Below, one piece after another: positions 1 through 6,045 of a stretch of DNA of 7,203 nt. The stretch spans positions 1 to 7,203 of the forward strand of contig CAZHVO010000054.1 in assembly GCA_964536195.1 (NCBI GenBank). Direction: 5' to 3'. Numbering within the stretch: position 1 is the first letter of the stretch; each line of letters opens with the position of its first letter. Origin of the DNA: Susulua sp964536195 (GTDB lineage Bacteria > Omnitrophota > Gorgyraeia > Duberdicusellales > 4484-171). The translations under genes and the position numbers were made by a program. The notes under the pieces are model-generated. The model was not told where the DNA came from. It searched no databases and was given only the letters and a program-made list of their open reading frames with translations.

Positions 1-306
1 TTTGCTGATAAAAGCTTTGATATAGTCATTTCTGCTCACTTGATACACCATCTTAATGACCTTTTTAAAGTTATTGATGAGTTTATACGAGTTGTTTCTT
101 ATGAAGGAAAGATTATTTTAAGTGATTTTAGCAAAGAGGGATTAACGATAGTCGATAAAGTTCATCAAAGCGAGGGGAGAAGGCATCAAACTAGCCCGGT
201 TGGGTTAAAAGATATCGAGAAATATTTGCTAAAAAAAGGCTTTATTGTAGAAAATTGCAATAACAAATTTCAGGAAGTGCTAATAGCTTACCATCAGTTT
301 ATGTAA
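1..306 (+). CDS. Class I SAM-dependent methyltransferase, C-terminal part (5' end outside window)
   Basis: The frame is open from the first base, so this is the last 101 residues of a longer protein and the first in-window ATG (position 40) is not its start. The segment FADKSFDIVISAHLIHHLND is the acidic-loop/motif II region of class I (Rossmann) methyltransferases. It is followed by GKIILSDFSKEG, the usual beta-strand after the helix with a late acidic residue. The SAM-binding GxGxG motif would lie upstream of the window. The tail contains an HQSEGRRH stretch that may help to define a subfamily. The substrate cannot be told. It ends three bases before the first MinD-type ATPase, so the two are probably co-transcribed and translationally coupled. 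The fold call is fairly sure; the target (small molecule or protein) is unknown. Confidence 0.8.
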   Translation, partial: FADKSFDIVISAHLIHHLNDLFKVIDEFIRVVSYEGKIILSDFSKEGLTIVDKVHQSEGRRHQTSPVGLKDIEKYLLKKGFIVENCNNKFQEVLIAYHQFM

Positions 307-309
307 AAT

Positions 310-1146
310 ATGATTATTTCAATTGCCAGTGGAAAAGGAGGAACCGGTAAAACTACGGTTGCAACAAATCTCGCGTTGTCAATTCCAAACGCGCAGATTT
401 TAGACTGCGATGTTGAAGAGCCAAATTCACGTATTTTTATAAAGCCAAGGATTAAAAAGAAAGAGCTTGTTTTTATTCCTGTACCAAAGATAAATGAGTC
501 TAAGTGTAATTATTGCGGCAAATGCGCCCAGGTTTGTGCTTATAATGCTATAGCAGTTTTGGATAATAAAACTTTAGTTTTTCCTAATTTATGTCACGGT
601 TGCGGTTCATGTAGCTATTTTTGTCCTCAAGGAGCAATAAAGGAAGTTAATAAAGAAATAGGGTATGTCGAGATAGGGAATAAAGATGAATTACAATTTG
701 TCCAAGGTAAGCTCAATATTGGGGAGATGATGGCTCCGCCTTTGATTAAGGCGGTTAAGAAATATATCAATCCTGACAAAATTACAATAATAGATGCCCC
801 TCCTGGAACATCTTGTCCGGTAATTACAGCAATAAAAAATACTGATTTTGTCATTTTGGTTACAGAACCTACACCATTTGGCTTAAATGATTTGATTCTG
901 GCTGTAGAGGTGGTAAAAATTCTTAATATTTCTTTCGGCGTAGTTATCAACCGTTCTGATTTAGGCAATAAAGACACAGATAATTATTGCGGTAAAGAGA
1001 ATATTCCTATACTTATGCGGATTCCTTTTAAAAAAGAAATCGCTGTAGCTTATTCAAAGGGAGAATTGGTTGTTGAAACATTGCCGGAGTATAAGAAAAG
1101 ATTTCAGGAATTATTTAGGAAAATTAAAGATGGAAAATTTAGTTAA
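310..1146 (+). CDS. MinD/ParA-type ATPase with inserted 2x[4Fe-4S] ferredoxin domain (copy 1)
   Basis: This 278-residue protein belongs to the MinD-superfamily ATPases carrying an internal ferredoxin domain (COG1149 type). The deviant Walker A, GKGGTGKTT, is at residues 8-16, with signature Lys9 and P-loop Lys14. A DCDVEEPN motif follows at 32-39. The ferredoxin insert has C66-x2-C69-x2-C72-x3-C76 and C95-x2-C98-x2-C101-x3-C105P, enough for two [4Fe-4S] clusters. The Walker B region IIDAPPGTSCP (160-170) contains Asp162 and the family's conserved Cys169. Family members are soluble, dimeric ATPases thought to act in Fe-S or metal-cluster handling; the substrate is not established. There is no clear Shine-Dalgarno before the ATG, but the upstream stop lies only three bases away, so coupled translation is likely. 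A divergent paralogue lies at 2893-3753. The family call is firm; the role is inferred. Confidence 0.93.
   Translation: MIISIASGKGGTGKTTVATNLALSIPNAQILDCDVEEPNSRIFIKPRIKKKELVFIPVPKINESKCNYCGKCAQVCAYNAIAVLDNKTLVFPNLCHGCGSCSYFCPQGAIKEVNKEIGYVEIGNKDELQFVQGKLNIGEMMAPPLIKAVKKYINPDKITIIDAPPGTSCPVITAIKNTDFVILVTEPTPFGLNDLILAVEVVKILNISFGVVINRSDLGNKDTDNYCGKENIPILMRIPFKKEIAVAYSKGELVVETLPEYKKRFQELFRKIKDGKFS
1117..1120 (+). promoter_or_regulatory. Ribosome binding site supporting the ATG at 1130
   Basis: AGGA lies nine bases before the ATG at 1130, inside the end of the upstream ATPase gene. It supports starting the CoA-binding protein there rather than at the in-frame ATG at 1070. The 1070 start would add a 20-residue basic extension that is not part of the CoA-binding fold. 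Confidence 0.55.
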
Positions 1147-1513
1147 AGATTTTTTGAACCAAGAAAGTTTTGCTGTTGTCGGATCGTTTCGAAATGAAAC
1201 GAAATACGCTTACCGTATTTTTAAAAAGTTGAAAGAGAAAGGTTATATTGTTTTTCCAGTAAATTCTCGTGGCGGCGAAATTGACGGGAGTAAGTGCTAT
1301 CCCAATATTAAAGATATTTCCGAAAATATCGATGTGGTTAATGTTGTTACTCCGCCTAAGGTGACAGCAAATATTGTTAAGGACTGTAAAGATAAAGGGA
1401 TAAAAAGAGTGTGGATCCAGCCGGGAGCCGAAGATAAGGAAGTGATAGATTTTTGTAAACAAAACAATATTAATGTTATTTATGGTTTATGTGTAATGTT
1501 GGAAACAGTTTGA
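1130..1513 (+). CDS. Small CoA-binding domain protein (CoA_binding_2 / YccU-like)
   Basis: This 127-residue protein consists of one Rossmann-like CoA-binding domain. Its landmarks follow the family in order: FAVVGSFRNETKYAYRIFK near residue 13, where the glycine-turn nucleotide loop is followed by a helix; YIVFPVNSRGGEIDGSKCYPN in the middle; VNVVTPP; and a late VWIQPGAEDKEV. This is the usual layout and size of stand-alone YccU-type proteins, which share the fold of the succinyl-CoA synthetase alpha N-terminal domain. No catalytic residues are obvious, so it may be a CoA carrier, sensor or regulatory subunit. The start at 1130 overlaps the upstream ATPase by 17 bases and has an AGGA site. 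A longer start at 1070 is less likely. It precedes a CoA-disulfide-reductase-like flavoprotein, which makes a shared role in CoA thiol chemistry plausible but unproven. Confidence 0.85.
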   Translation: MENLVKDFLNQESFAVVGSFRNETKYAYRIFKKLKEKGYIVFPVNSRGGEIDGSKCYPNIKDISENIDVVNVVTPPKVTANIVKDCKDKGIKRVWIQPGAEDKEVIDFCKQNNINVIYGLCVMLETV

Positions 1514-1519
1514 GGAGGT
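1513..1519 (+). promoter_or_regulatory. Strong Shine-Dalgarno fixing the flavoprotein start at 1531
   Basis: AGGAGGT begins on the last base of the CoA-binding gene's stop codon and lies 11 bases before the ATG at 1531. It argues against the in-frame upstream ATG at 1489, which would add 14 residues before the FAD-binding strand and overlap the preceding gene. Confidence 0.75.
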
Positions 1520-1530
1520 CAAGGGCAGTT

Positions 1531-2877
1531 ATGAAAAAGAAAACAGACATTTTGGTGATTGGCGGAGGGCCGGCAGGGATAATAAGTGCAGTAACCGCAA
1601 AGAGATATTATCCGGAAAAGAAGATTTTAGTAATGAAGAATGTAGAAAAAGGAGTTATTCCTTGCGGTATTCCTTATATGTTATCAAGTTTAAAAAGCCC
1701 TGACGATAATAAACTAGGGGTGGATGCATTAGAAAAAAATAATATTGATGTAGTTATAGATGAAGCGATAAAGATAGACCGTAATAAAAAGAGTGTGGCT
1801 ACAAAAAATAACGATATTTATTATTACGAAAAGTTAGTTTTAACCGTTGGGTCAATACCAATTCTTCCTCCGATACCAGGCATTGATAAGAAGGGTGTTT
1901 ACCTCATATATAAAGATATGGGATATCTTAAGAATTTTATAGAGGAAGTTAAAAAGGCAAAGAATGTTTTGGTGTTAGGGGGAGGCTTTATTGGTATTGA
2001 ATTTGCCGATGAGCTTTCTAAAATCGATAGTCTTAACGTATACCTAGTGGAATTTTTGCCTAATTTGCTGGTTAATTCTTTTGATATTGAATTTTCAAAA
2101 CTGGTTAGGGAAAGACTGGAGTCAAAAGGGGTAAAAATTTTAACCGGCACTCGAGTTGAAGAATTTTATGGGGATGATAAAGTCGAAAAGGTGAGAATAT
2201 CCGGTGGCAAAGAGATTGAAGTAGATACTGTTATTTTAGGTATTGGAGCCAGTCCCAATACAAGATTAGCCCAGGATGCTGACTTGGATTTGGGCAAAGG
2301 TAAGGGGATATGGGTGGATGAATACATGAGGACAGTTGATCCTGATATTTTTGCAGTAGGAGATTGTGCCGGAAAGAGAGATTTTTATACACGGAAAGAT
2401 GCGCCGGTTATGCTTGCCTCAACAGCAACTGCTGAAGCCAGAATTGCCGGGGCAAATCTTTATAAATTAAAGGTAATACGCGAAAATAAGGGAACGATTG
2501 CTATTTATTCGACGTATATTGACGGATTAGTATTAGGTTCAGCCGGCCTTACAGAGACTAGTGCGAAAAAGGAGGGGTTTGAAATTATAACTGGTACTGT
2601 TGACGGGGTAGATAAACATCCGGCCTCTATGCCTGAAGCAAGCAAGGTTAAGATCAAACTAATCTTTTCAAAGCAATCAGGAATTATATTGGGTGGCCAG
2701 GTGGCAGGAGGTATCTCCTGTGGAGAGGTCATAAATATTATAGGAGTTGCTATTCAAAAGAGAATGTCCTTTACAGAGTTGGAAACATTACAGATGGCCA
2801 CACATCCTTATTTGACCAGTGCACCTACGGTATATCCGGTTGTGTTGGCTGCACAGGATGCATCTGGAAAAATGTAA
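1531..2877 (+). CDS. FAD-dependent pyridine nucleotide-disulfide oxidoreductase (CoA-disulfide / polysulfide reductase or NADH oxidase type)
   Basis: This 448-residue protein has the full layout of the Nox/CoA-disulfide reductase group. The N-terminal FAD dinucleotide fold has GGGPAG at 11-16. A single redox cysteine, Cys45, sits in IPCGIPYML. The NAD(P)H-binding fold has LGGGFIG at 149-155, with Glu174 at the end of the next strand, which favours NADH over NADPH. The second FAD contact is IFAVGDCA at 273-280, and a C-terminal dimerisation domain runs from about 325 to the end. There is no CxxC pair, so it is not a thioredoxin reductase or a lipoamide dehydrogenase type. Relatives reduce CoA disulfide, CoA persulfide, polysulfide or O2 through this one cysteine. 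No rhodanese domain is fused. The adjacent CoA-binding protein favours a CoA-linked substrate, but the exact reaction cannot be read from the sequence. Confidence 0.9.
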   Translation: MKKKTDILVIGGGPAGIISAVTAKRYYPEKKILVMKNVEKGVIPCGIPYMLSSLKSPDDNKLGVDALEKNNIDVVIDEAIKIDRNKKSVATKNNDIYYYEKLVLTVGSIPILPPIPGIDKKGVYLIYKDMGYLKNFIEEVKKAKNVLVLGGGFIGIEFADELSKIDSLNVYLVEFLPNLLVNSFDIEFSKLVRERLESKGVKILTGTRVEEFYGDDKVEKVRISGGKEIEVDTVILGIGASPNTRLAQDADLDLGKGKGIWVDEYMRTVDPDIFAVGDCAGKRDFYTRKDAPVMLASTATAEARIAGANLYKLKVIRENKGTIAIYSTYIDGLVLGSAGLTETSAKKEGFEIITGTVDGVDKHPASMPEASKVKIKLIFSKQSGIILGGQVAGGISCGEVINIIGVAIQKRMSFTELETLQMATHPYLTSAPTVYPVVLAAQDASGKM

Positions 2878-2892
2878 TTTTTAAGGTTAGAG

Positions 2893-3753
2893 ATGAAACA
2901 AATTACTATTATAAGCGGAAAAGGCGGAACTGGCAAAACTGTAATTACCGCAAGCTTTGCTGCTTTGGCAAAAAATGCTAGTTTTGCTGACTGTGATGTT
3001 GACGCTGCCGATTTGCATTTGTTGTTGGATCCAAAAATAAAGGAAAGACATGAGTTTAGGAGTGGGTTAACAGCTTTTATTAATAAAGAACTGTGTATTC
3101 AATGTGGTAAGTGTAGAGAAGTCTGTAGGTTCGAGGCGATAAGTGACGATTTCAACATAGATGATATTTCTTGCGAAGGTTGTGCTTTCTGCAGTTTTGT
3201 TTGTCCCGCAGGTGCTATAGAGATGAGAGAAGAAGTTTGCGGGGAATGGTTTATTTCCGATACTAGGTTTGGACCACTAGTCCATGCAAAATTAGGTATG
3301 GCTAAAGAAAATTCAGGTAAACTAGTTTCCTTAGTGAGGCAGAAGGCAAAAGAAATAGCTCGAAAACAAGGTCATAAATGGAGTATTATTGACGGTTCAC
3401 CGGGTATAGGCTGCCCGGTTATTGCCTCTATTACCGGAGTCGATTACGTTTTAGTTGTAACTGAGCCGACATTATCAGGGTTACATGATGCTGATAGAGT
3501 TATAAAAGTAGCTAGTCATTTTAAGGTTCCTGTTAAGTTGGTGATTAACAAATATGATCTTAATGAAGAGATGGCAGAAAAAATAGAAAACTATTGCAGA
3601 GATAACAAAGTTGGAATTGTTGGCAAAATCAGCTTTGATAAATCTGTAGTAAAAGCAATGGTAGAAGGCAAAACAATTGTGGAGTATAATTGCAAGAAGG
3701 CAAAGAATGAAATCGAAAATATCTGGAGTAAGTTAGAGAGTGAGGCAAAATGA
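2893..3753 (+). CDS. MinD/ParA-type ATPase with inserted 2x[4Fe-4S] ferredoxin domain (copy 2)
   Basis: This is a 286-residue paralogue of the protein at 310-1146, with the same order of parts. The deviant Walker A GKGGTGKTV is at 9-17 (Lys10, Lys15) and DCDVDAADLHLLLDP at 33-47. The ferredoxin insert has C68-x2-C71-x2-C74-x3-C78 and C94-x2-C97-x2-C100-x3-C104P. The Walker B region IIDGSPGIGCP (165-175) contains Asp167 and Cys174. It is not a recent duplicate. The switch region differs from copy 1 (AADLH against EPNSR), and so do most of the residues between the motifs. This is the pattern expected of two subunits with separate roles in one assembly. A modest AAGG lies before the ATG. Its last four coding bases overlap the start of the DUF89 gene (ATGA), so translation is coupled. 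The family is certain; the cargo or partner is unknown. Confidence 0.93.
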   Translation: MKQITIISGKGGTGKTVITASFAALAKNASFADCDVDAADLHLLLDPKIKERHEFRSGLTAFINKELCIQCGKCREVCRFEAISDDFNIDDISCEGCAFCSFVCPAGAIEMREEVCGEWFISDTRFGPLVHAKLGMAKENSGKLVSLVRQKAKEIARKQGHKWSIIDGSPGIGCPVIASITGVDYVLVVTEPTLSGLHDADRVIKVASHFKVPVKLVINKYDLNEEMAEKIENYCRDNKVGIVGKISFDKSVVKAMVEGKTIVEYNCKKAKNEIENIWSKLESEAK

Positions 3754-4634
3754 GAACTTATTTAGATTGTATACCTTGTTTTTTTCGACAGGCACTTGAG
3801 GGGGCAAGGATTGCCGAGATGAACCCGAAACTACAGAAACAGATTATCGATGGATTCGCAAAGGTTATCCTCAAAGTTTCGCTAAATTCTACGCCTCCGG
3901 AAATTGCCCGTTTCGGCTATAAATTGTTAAAAAAAATAAGTTCCAACGGCGACCCATATAAAAAAATAAAACAAAGGAGTAATCAACTTGCTTTAAAGCT
4001 TTATAAAAAATTAAAAAATAAAGTAAAATGTTCTAAAGACAGGCTTCTTGAGTCATTAGAACTGGCTATTGCCGGCAACATTATAGATTTTGGAGTAAAA
4101 AACAACATAAATATCAGCGAAGAGTTGAAAAAGATATTGGCTAAAGAAAAGAAATCCATTTACAAAAAATCTATATTCCATTATAAGAAATTTAAACACC
4201 GCCTAAAAAGAGCCGAAAATATTCTCTATTTAGCTGATAATGCCGGCGAGACTGTCTTTGACCGGATTTTAATTGAGGAGATAAAAAAGCTTTATCCGGA
4301 TAAGATTATTTATTATGCGGTAAAAGATAAGCCGATTATAAATGATGCTTTGTTTGAGGATGCTAAAGAATGCGGGCTGGATAGGATTAGCCGGGTAATT
4401 TCTAACGGAACTGATGCTCCGGGTACAATACTTTCTTTGTGCTCAAAAGAATTTAAGAGAATTTACCGCAGGGCCGATATGATAATCAGCAAGGGCCAGG
4501 GTAATTTTGAAACTTTGTCGCAGGAAAAGCGTCCGATTTTCTTTTTATTTATGGTCAAATGTCAGGTTGTATCTGAACATACCGGCTGTAGATTAGGCGA
4601 TATCGTGCTGCTTTACAATTCAAACAAGAGATGA
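3750..4634 (+). CDS. DUF89 / ARMT1-like metal-dependent damage-control phosphatase family protein
   Basis: This 294-residue protein carries the signature blocks of the DUF89 family in its short archaeal/bacterial form. There is an N-terminal DCIPCFFRQALEGAR (Cys7, Cys10) and a helical region with AIAGNIIDFG at 106-115. The metal-site blocks are YLADNAGETVFDR at 160-172, KPIINDALFEDA at 194-205, ISNGTDAPGT at 217-226 and ADMIISKGQGNFE at 242-254. Asp163, Asn164, Asn198 and Asp243 are the likely ligands of a divalent metal. Characterised relatives remove phosphate from harmful or side-product sugar phosphates and related metabolites, acting in the cytosol; the substrate of this member is unknown. 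The protein is lysine-rich, in keeping with the AT-rich genome. The ATG overlaps the upstream stop (ATGA), so it is translationally coupled to the second MinD-type ATPase. No key block is missing. Confidence 0.88.
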   Translation: MRTYLDCIPCFFRQALEGARIAEMNPKLQKQIIDGFAKVILKVSLNSTPPEIARFGYKLLKKISSNGDPYKKIKQRSNQLALKLYKKLKNKVKCSKDRLLESLELAIAGNIIDFGVKNNINISEELKKILAKEKKSIYKKSIFHYKKFKHRLKRAENILYLADNAGETVFDRILIEEIKKLYPDKIIYYAVKDKPIINDALFEDAKECGLDRISRVISNGTDAPGTILSLCSKEFKRIYRRADMIISKGQGNFETLSQEKRPIFFLFMVKCQVVSEHTGCRLGDIVLLYNSNKR

Positions 4635-4644
4635 TGGCGCCGGT

Positions 4645-4653
4645 AAAGAGGTG
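4645..4653 (+). promoter_or_regulatory. Ribosome binding site deciding the MBL-fold hydrolase start
   Basis: AAAGAGGTG ends seven bases before the ATG at 4661. That spacing makes 4661 the best start, although two earlier in-frame ATGs at 4631 and 4634 overlap the DUF89 stop codon. Starting at 4661 also places the first beta-strand (MEVKIVFNND) at the N-terminus, as is usual for the family. Confidence 0.6.
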
Positions 4654-4660
4654 CATAAAG

Positions 4661-5368
4661 ATGGAAGTTAAAATTGTCTTTAATAATGATGTTGTGAGTG
4701 ATCAATTTACCTCTGGCTGGGGGTTTTCCTGCTTGGTGGATAATCGGGTTTTATTCGATACCGGAGAAAAGGCAGAGTATTTGTTTAACAATATGCAGAA
4801 TTTGGATATAGAGATACCTTCTATAGAAGTAGTGGTTATTTCGCATGATCATTGGGATCATACTGGAGGTTTGTGGGAACTGTTGAAAGAAAAGGGGGGG
4901 CTTGAAATTTATGCTTGTCCACATTTTAGCCAAGCTTTTAAAAATAAAGTTAAAAAATTAAAGGCTGAGCTTATTGAGGCAGAGAAAACTATTGAAGTTA
5001 GGGAAAACATTTTTATTACCGGAGAAATTGTAAAGGGATATAGTGGTATCCCTGAACAGGCGTTGGTAGTAAAGACAAGTAGAGGTATTACTGTGATTAC
5101 CGGATGTTCTCATCCCGGAATTGTGAGAATAGTAGAGAAAGTTAAAGAAGCAAACCTTGGCGAAAAAATTTGTTTAGTTTTTGGCGGATTTCATCTGATG
5201 AATAGCGATAAAAGAGAAGTGAGAATTATGGTTGAAAGGCTTAAGGAAATGGAGGTTGAAAAAGTTGGGCCTACTCATTGTACAGGGTATGAAGCCCAGG
5301 AAATTTTTAAGGAAGGATACGCTGATAATTTTATATCTATAAAAGCAGGGCAGGTATTTGAAATATAA
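4661..5368 (+). CDS. Metallo-beta-lactamase-fold hydrolase, COG1237 type
   Basis: This is a 235-residue single-domain MBL-fold protein. After an early GWGFSCLVD stretch and LFDTG (31-35) comes the metal motif SHDHWDHTGG at 61-70, giving His62, His64, Asp66 and His67. Later ligands are His151 in ITGCSHPGI, His178 in FGGFHLM and probably His206 in PTHCTGY. The ITGCSHPGI, GGFHL and PTHCTG blocks together mark the COG1237 group. Databases often label this group a dihydropterin ribofuranosyl-aminobenzene phosphate synthase, after a methanopterin-pathway enzyme of archaea. That name should not be transferred here, since nothing else of that pathway is visible. The metal could be zinc or iron. An ATG at 4631 overlapping the upstream stop is possible, but 4661 has the better ribosome site. 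The fold is certain; the substrate is unknown. Confidence 0.88.
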   Translation: MEVKIVFNNDVVSDQFTSGWGFSCLVDNRVLFDTGEKAEYLFNNMQNLDIEIPSIEVVVISHDHWDHTGGLWELLKEKGGLEIYACPHFSQAFKNKVKKLKAELIEAEKTIEVRENIFITGEIVKGYSGIPEQALVVKTSRGITVITGCSHPGIVRIVEKVKEANLGEKICLVFGGFHLMNSDKREVRIMVERLKEMEVEKVGPTHCTGYEAQEIFKEGYADNFISIKAGQVFEI

Positions 5369-5383
5369 AAGGAGGTCGAAAAG

Positions 5384-5701
5384 ATGGAAATTAAAATAAC
5401 TGATGTAAATTTTAAACAGGAAGTTTTGGAGTCAGAATTACCTTGCTTGGTTGATTTCTGGGCTCCCTGGTGCGGTCCCTGTCAGATGGTTGCGCCAATA
5501 ATTGAGCAAATAGCACAAGAGTATCAAGACAAGCTAAAGGTATGCAAACTCAATGTTGATGAAGCTCCGAAGACAGCTTCCGAATATGGCATTATGAGTA
5601 TCCCTACATTAGCTATTTTTAAAAATGGGAAAGTGGTGGATAAGGCCGTGGGAGTGCTTTCTAAGGCAGAACTTGAATTAGTTATCAAATCTCACATTTG
5701 A
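5384..5701 (+). CDS. trxA: Thioredoxin
   Basis: This 105-residue protein is a complete classical thioredoxin, a cytosolic dithiol/disulfide carrier. The active site is FWAPWCGPCQM, with Cys30 and Cys33 in the canonical WCGPC. The buried-acid strand VDFW precedes it (Asp24). Then come the KLNVDEAP segment (55-62), the cis-proline loop MSIPTLAIFKNG (71-82, Pro74) and a final GVLSKAEL helix. There is no signal peptide. AAGGAGGT at 5369-5376, seven bases before the ATG, fixes the start. The gene follows the MBL hydrolase by 15 bases. No thioredoxin reductase is in the window, because the flavoprotein at 1531-2877 lacks a CxxC pair. The reductant must therefore come from elsewhere in the genome. 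The likely role here is to reduce cysteines in neighbouring gene products, which is an inference. Confidence 0.96.
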   Translation: MEIKITDVNFKQEVLESELPCLVDFWAPWCGPCQMVAPIIEQIAQEYQDKLKVCKLNVDEAPKTASEYGIMSIPTLAIFKNGKVVDKAVGVLSKAELELVIKSHI

Positions 5702-5726
5702 TGCGAAGTTTTATTTAGGAGTTTAA

Positions 5727-6038
5727 ATGGCAGAATTTAAAGAGGTTGACCAAGCGCGGAAAATACTGGGCTTAGATGAGTATGCTACTTTAGAGGAGAT
5801 AAAGGATGTTTTCCGAAAGCTTGCCTTAAAATACCATCCTGATAAATGCAAAGGCGAAAAGAAAAAGGAATGCGAAGAGATGTTTAAGAGGATTGCTCAT
5901 GCAAAAGATGTCTTATCGGCCTATTGCGCTGGTTACAGATATTCTTTTAAAGAGAAAGACGTGAAAAGAAATTCATTTGATAAAGATTTTTATAAGCATC
6001 TGCAAAGATTTTATGATGGTTGGTGGGGAGAAATTTAA
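5727..6038 (+). CDS. Short J-domain (DnaJ-like) protein
   Basis: This 103-residue protein is almost entirely one J domain. ARKILGLDEYATLEEIKDVFRKLALKYHPDK spans residues 10-40, with the catalytic His37-Pro38-Asp39 loop between helices II and III. The EMFKRIAHAKDVLS helix III follows at 51-64. There is no Gly/Phe region, zinc-finger domain or C-terminal client-binding domain, so it is a type III J protein. It would recruit and stimulate an Hsp70 (DnaK) for a special client. Three cysteines (Cys41, Cys49, Cys67) flank helix III. The tail is basic and aromatic (FYKHLQRFYDGWWGE). AGGAG lies five bases before the ATG. Thioredoxin lies just upstream and a methyltransferase just downstream, so it is probably in the same operon. 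The client is unknown. Confidence 0.88.
   Translation: MAEFKEVDQARKILGLDEYATLEEIKDVFRKLALKYHPDKCKGEKKKECEEMFKRIAHAKDVLSAYCAGYRYSFKEKDVKRNSFDKDFYKHLQRFYDGWWGEI
6025..6030 (+). promoter_or_regulatory. Possible ribosome binding site for the second methyltransferase
   Basis: GGGGAG lies near the end of the J-domain gene, 15 bases before the ATG at 6046. The spacing is long, so this is only moderate support. Starts at 6013, 6016 and 5977 lack a better site. Confidence 0.35.
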
Positions 6039-6045
6039 ACACCTA

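Noticed and set aside
627..977. Minus-strand open frame of 116 codons
   Set aside because: It lies wholly inside the first MinD-ferredoxin ATPase, whose motifs prove the plus-strand reading. The antisense translation has no recognisable domain.
1139..1462. Minus-strand open frame of 107 codons
   Set aside because: It is antisense to the CoA-binding protein and shows no domain. It is a shadow of AT-rich coding sequence.
1899..2732. Two minus-strand open frames inside the flavoprotein gene
   Set aside because: The plus strand encodes an uninterrupted FAD/NAD enzyme there. The antisense products have no motifs and no suitable ribosome sites were evident.
1531..2877. Reading the flavoprotein as a thioredoxin reductase partner for the downstream thioredoxin
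   Set aside because: The protein has only Cys45, Cys279 and Cys397 and no CxxC redox pair. Its layout with a C-terminal dimerisation domain fits the CoA-disulfide reductase/NADH oxidase group.
4751..4933. Minus-strand open frame of 60 codons
   Set aside because: It is antisense to the metal-binding motif region of the MBL hydrolase and shows no coding features of its own.
4661..5368. Methanopterin biosynthesis enzyme, suggesting an archaeal source
   Set aside because: COG1237 proteins are widespread in bacteria under this inherited name, no other methanopterin gene is visible, and the ribosome sites and neighbours fit a bacterium.
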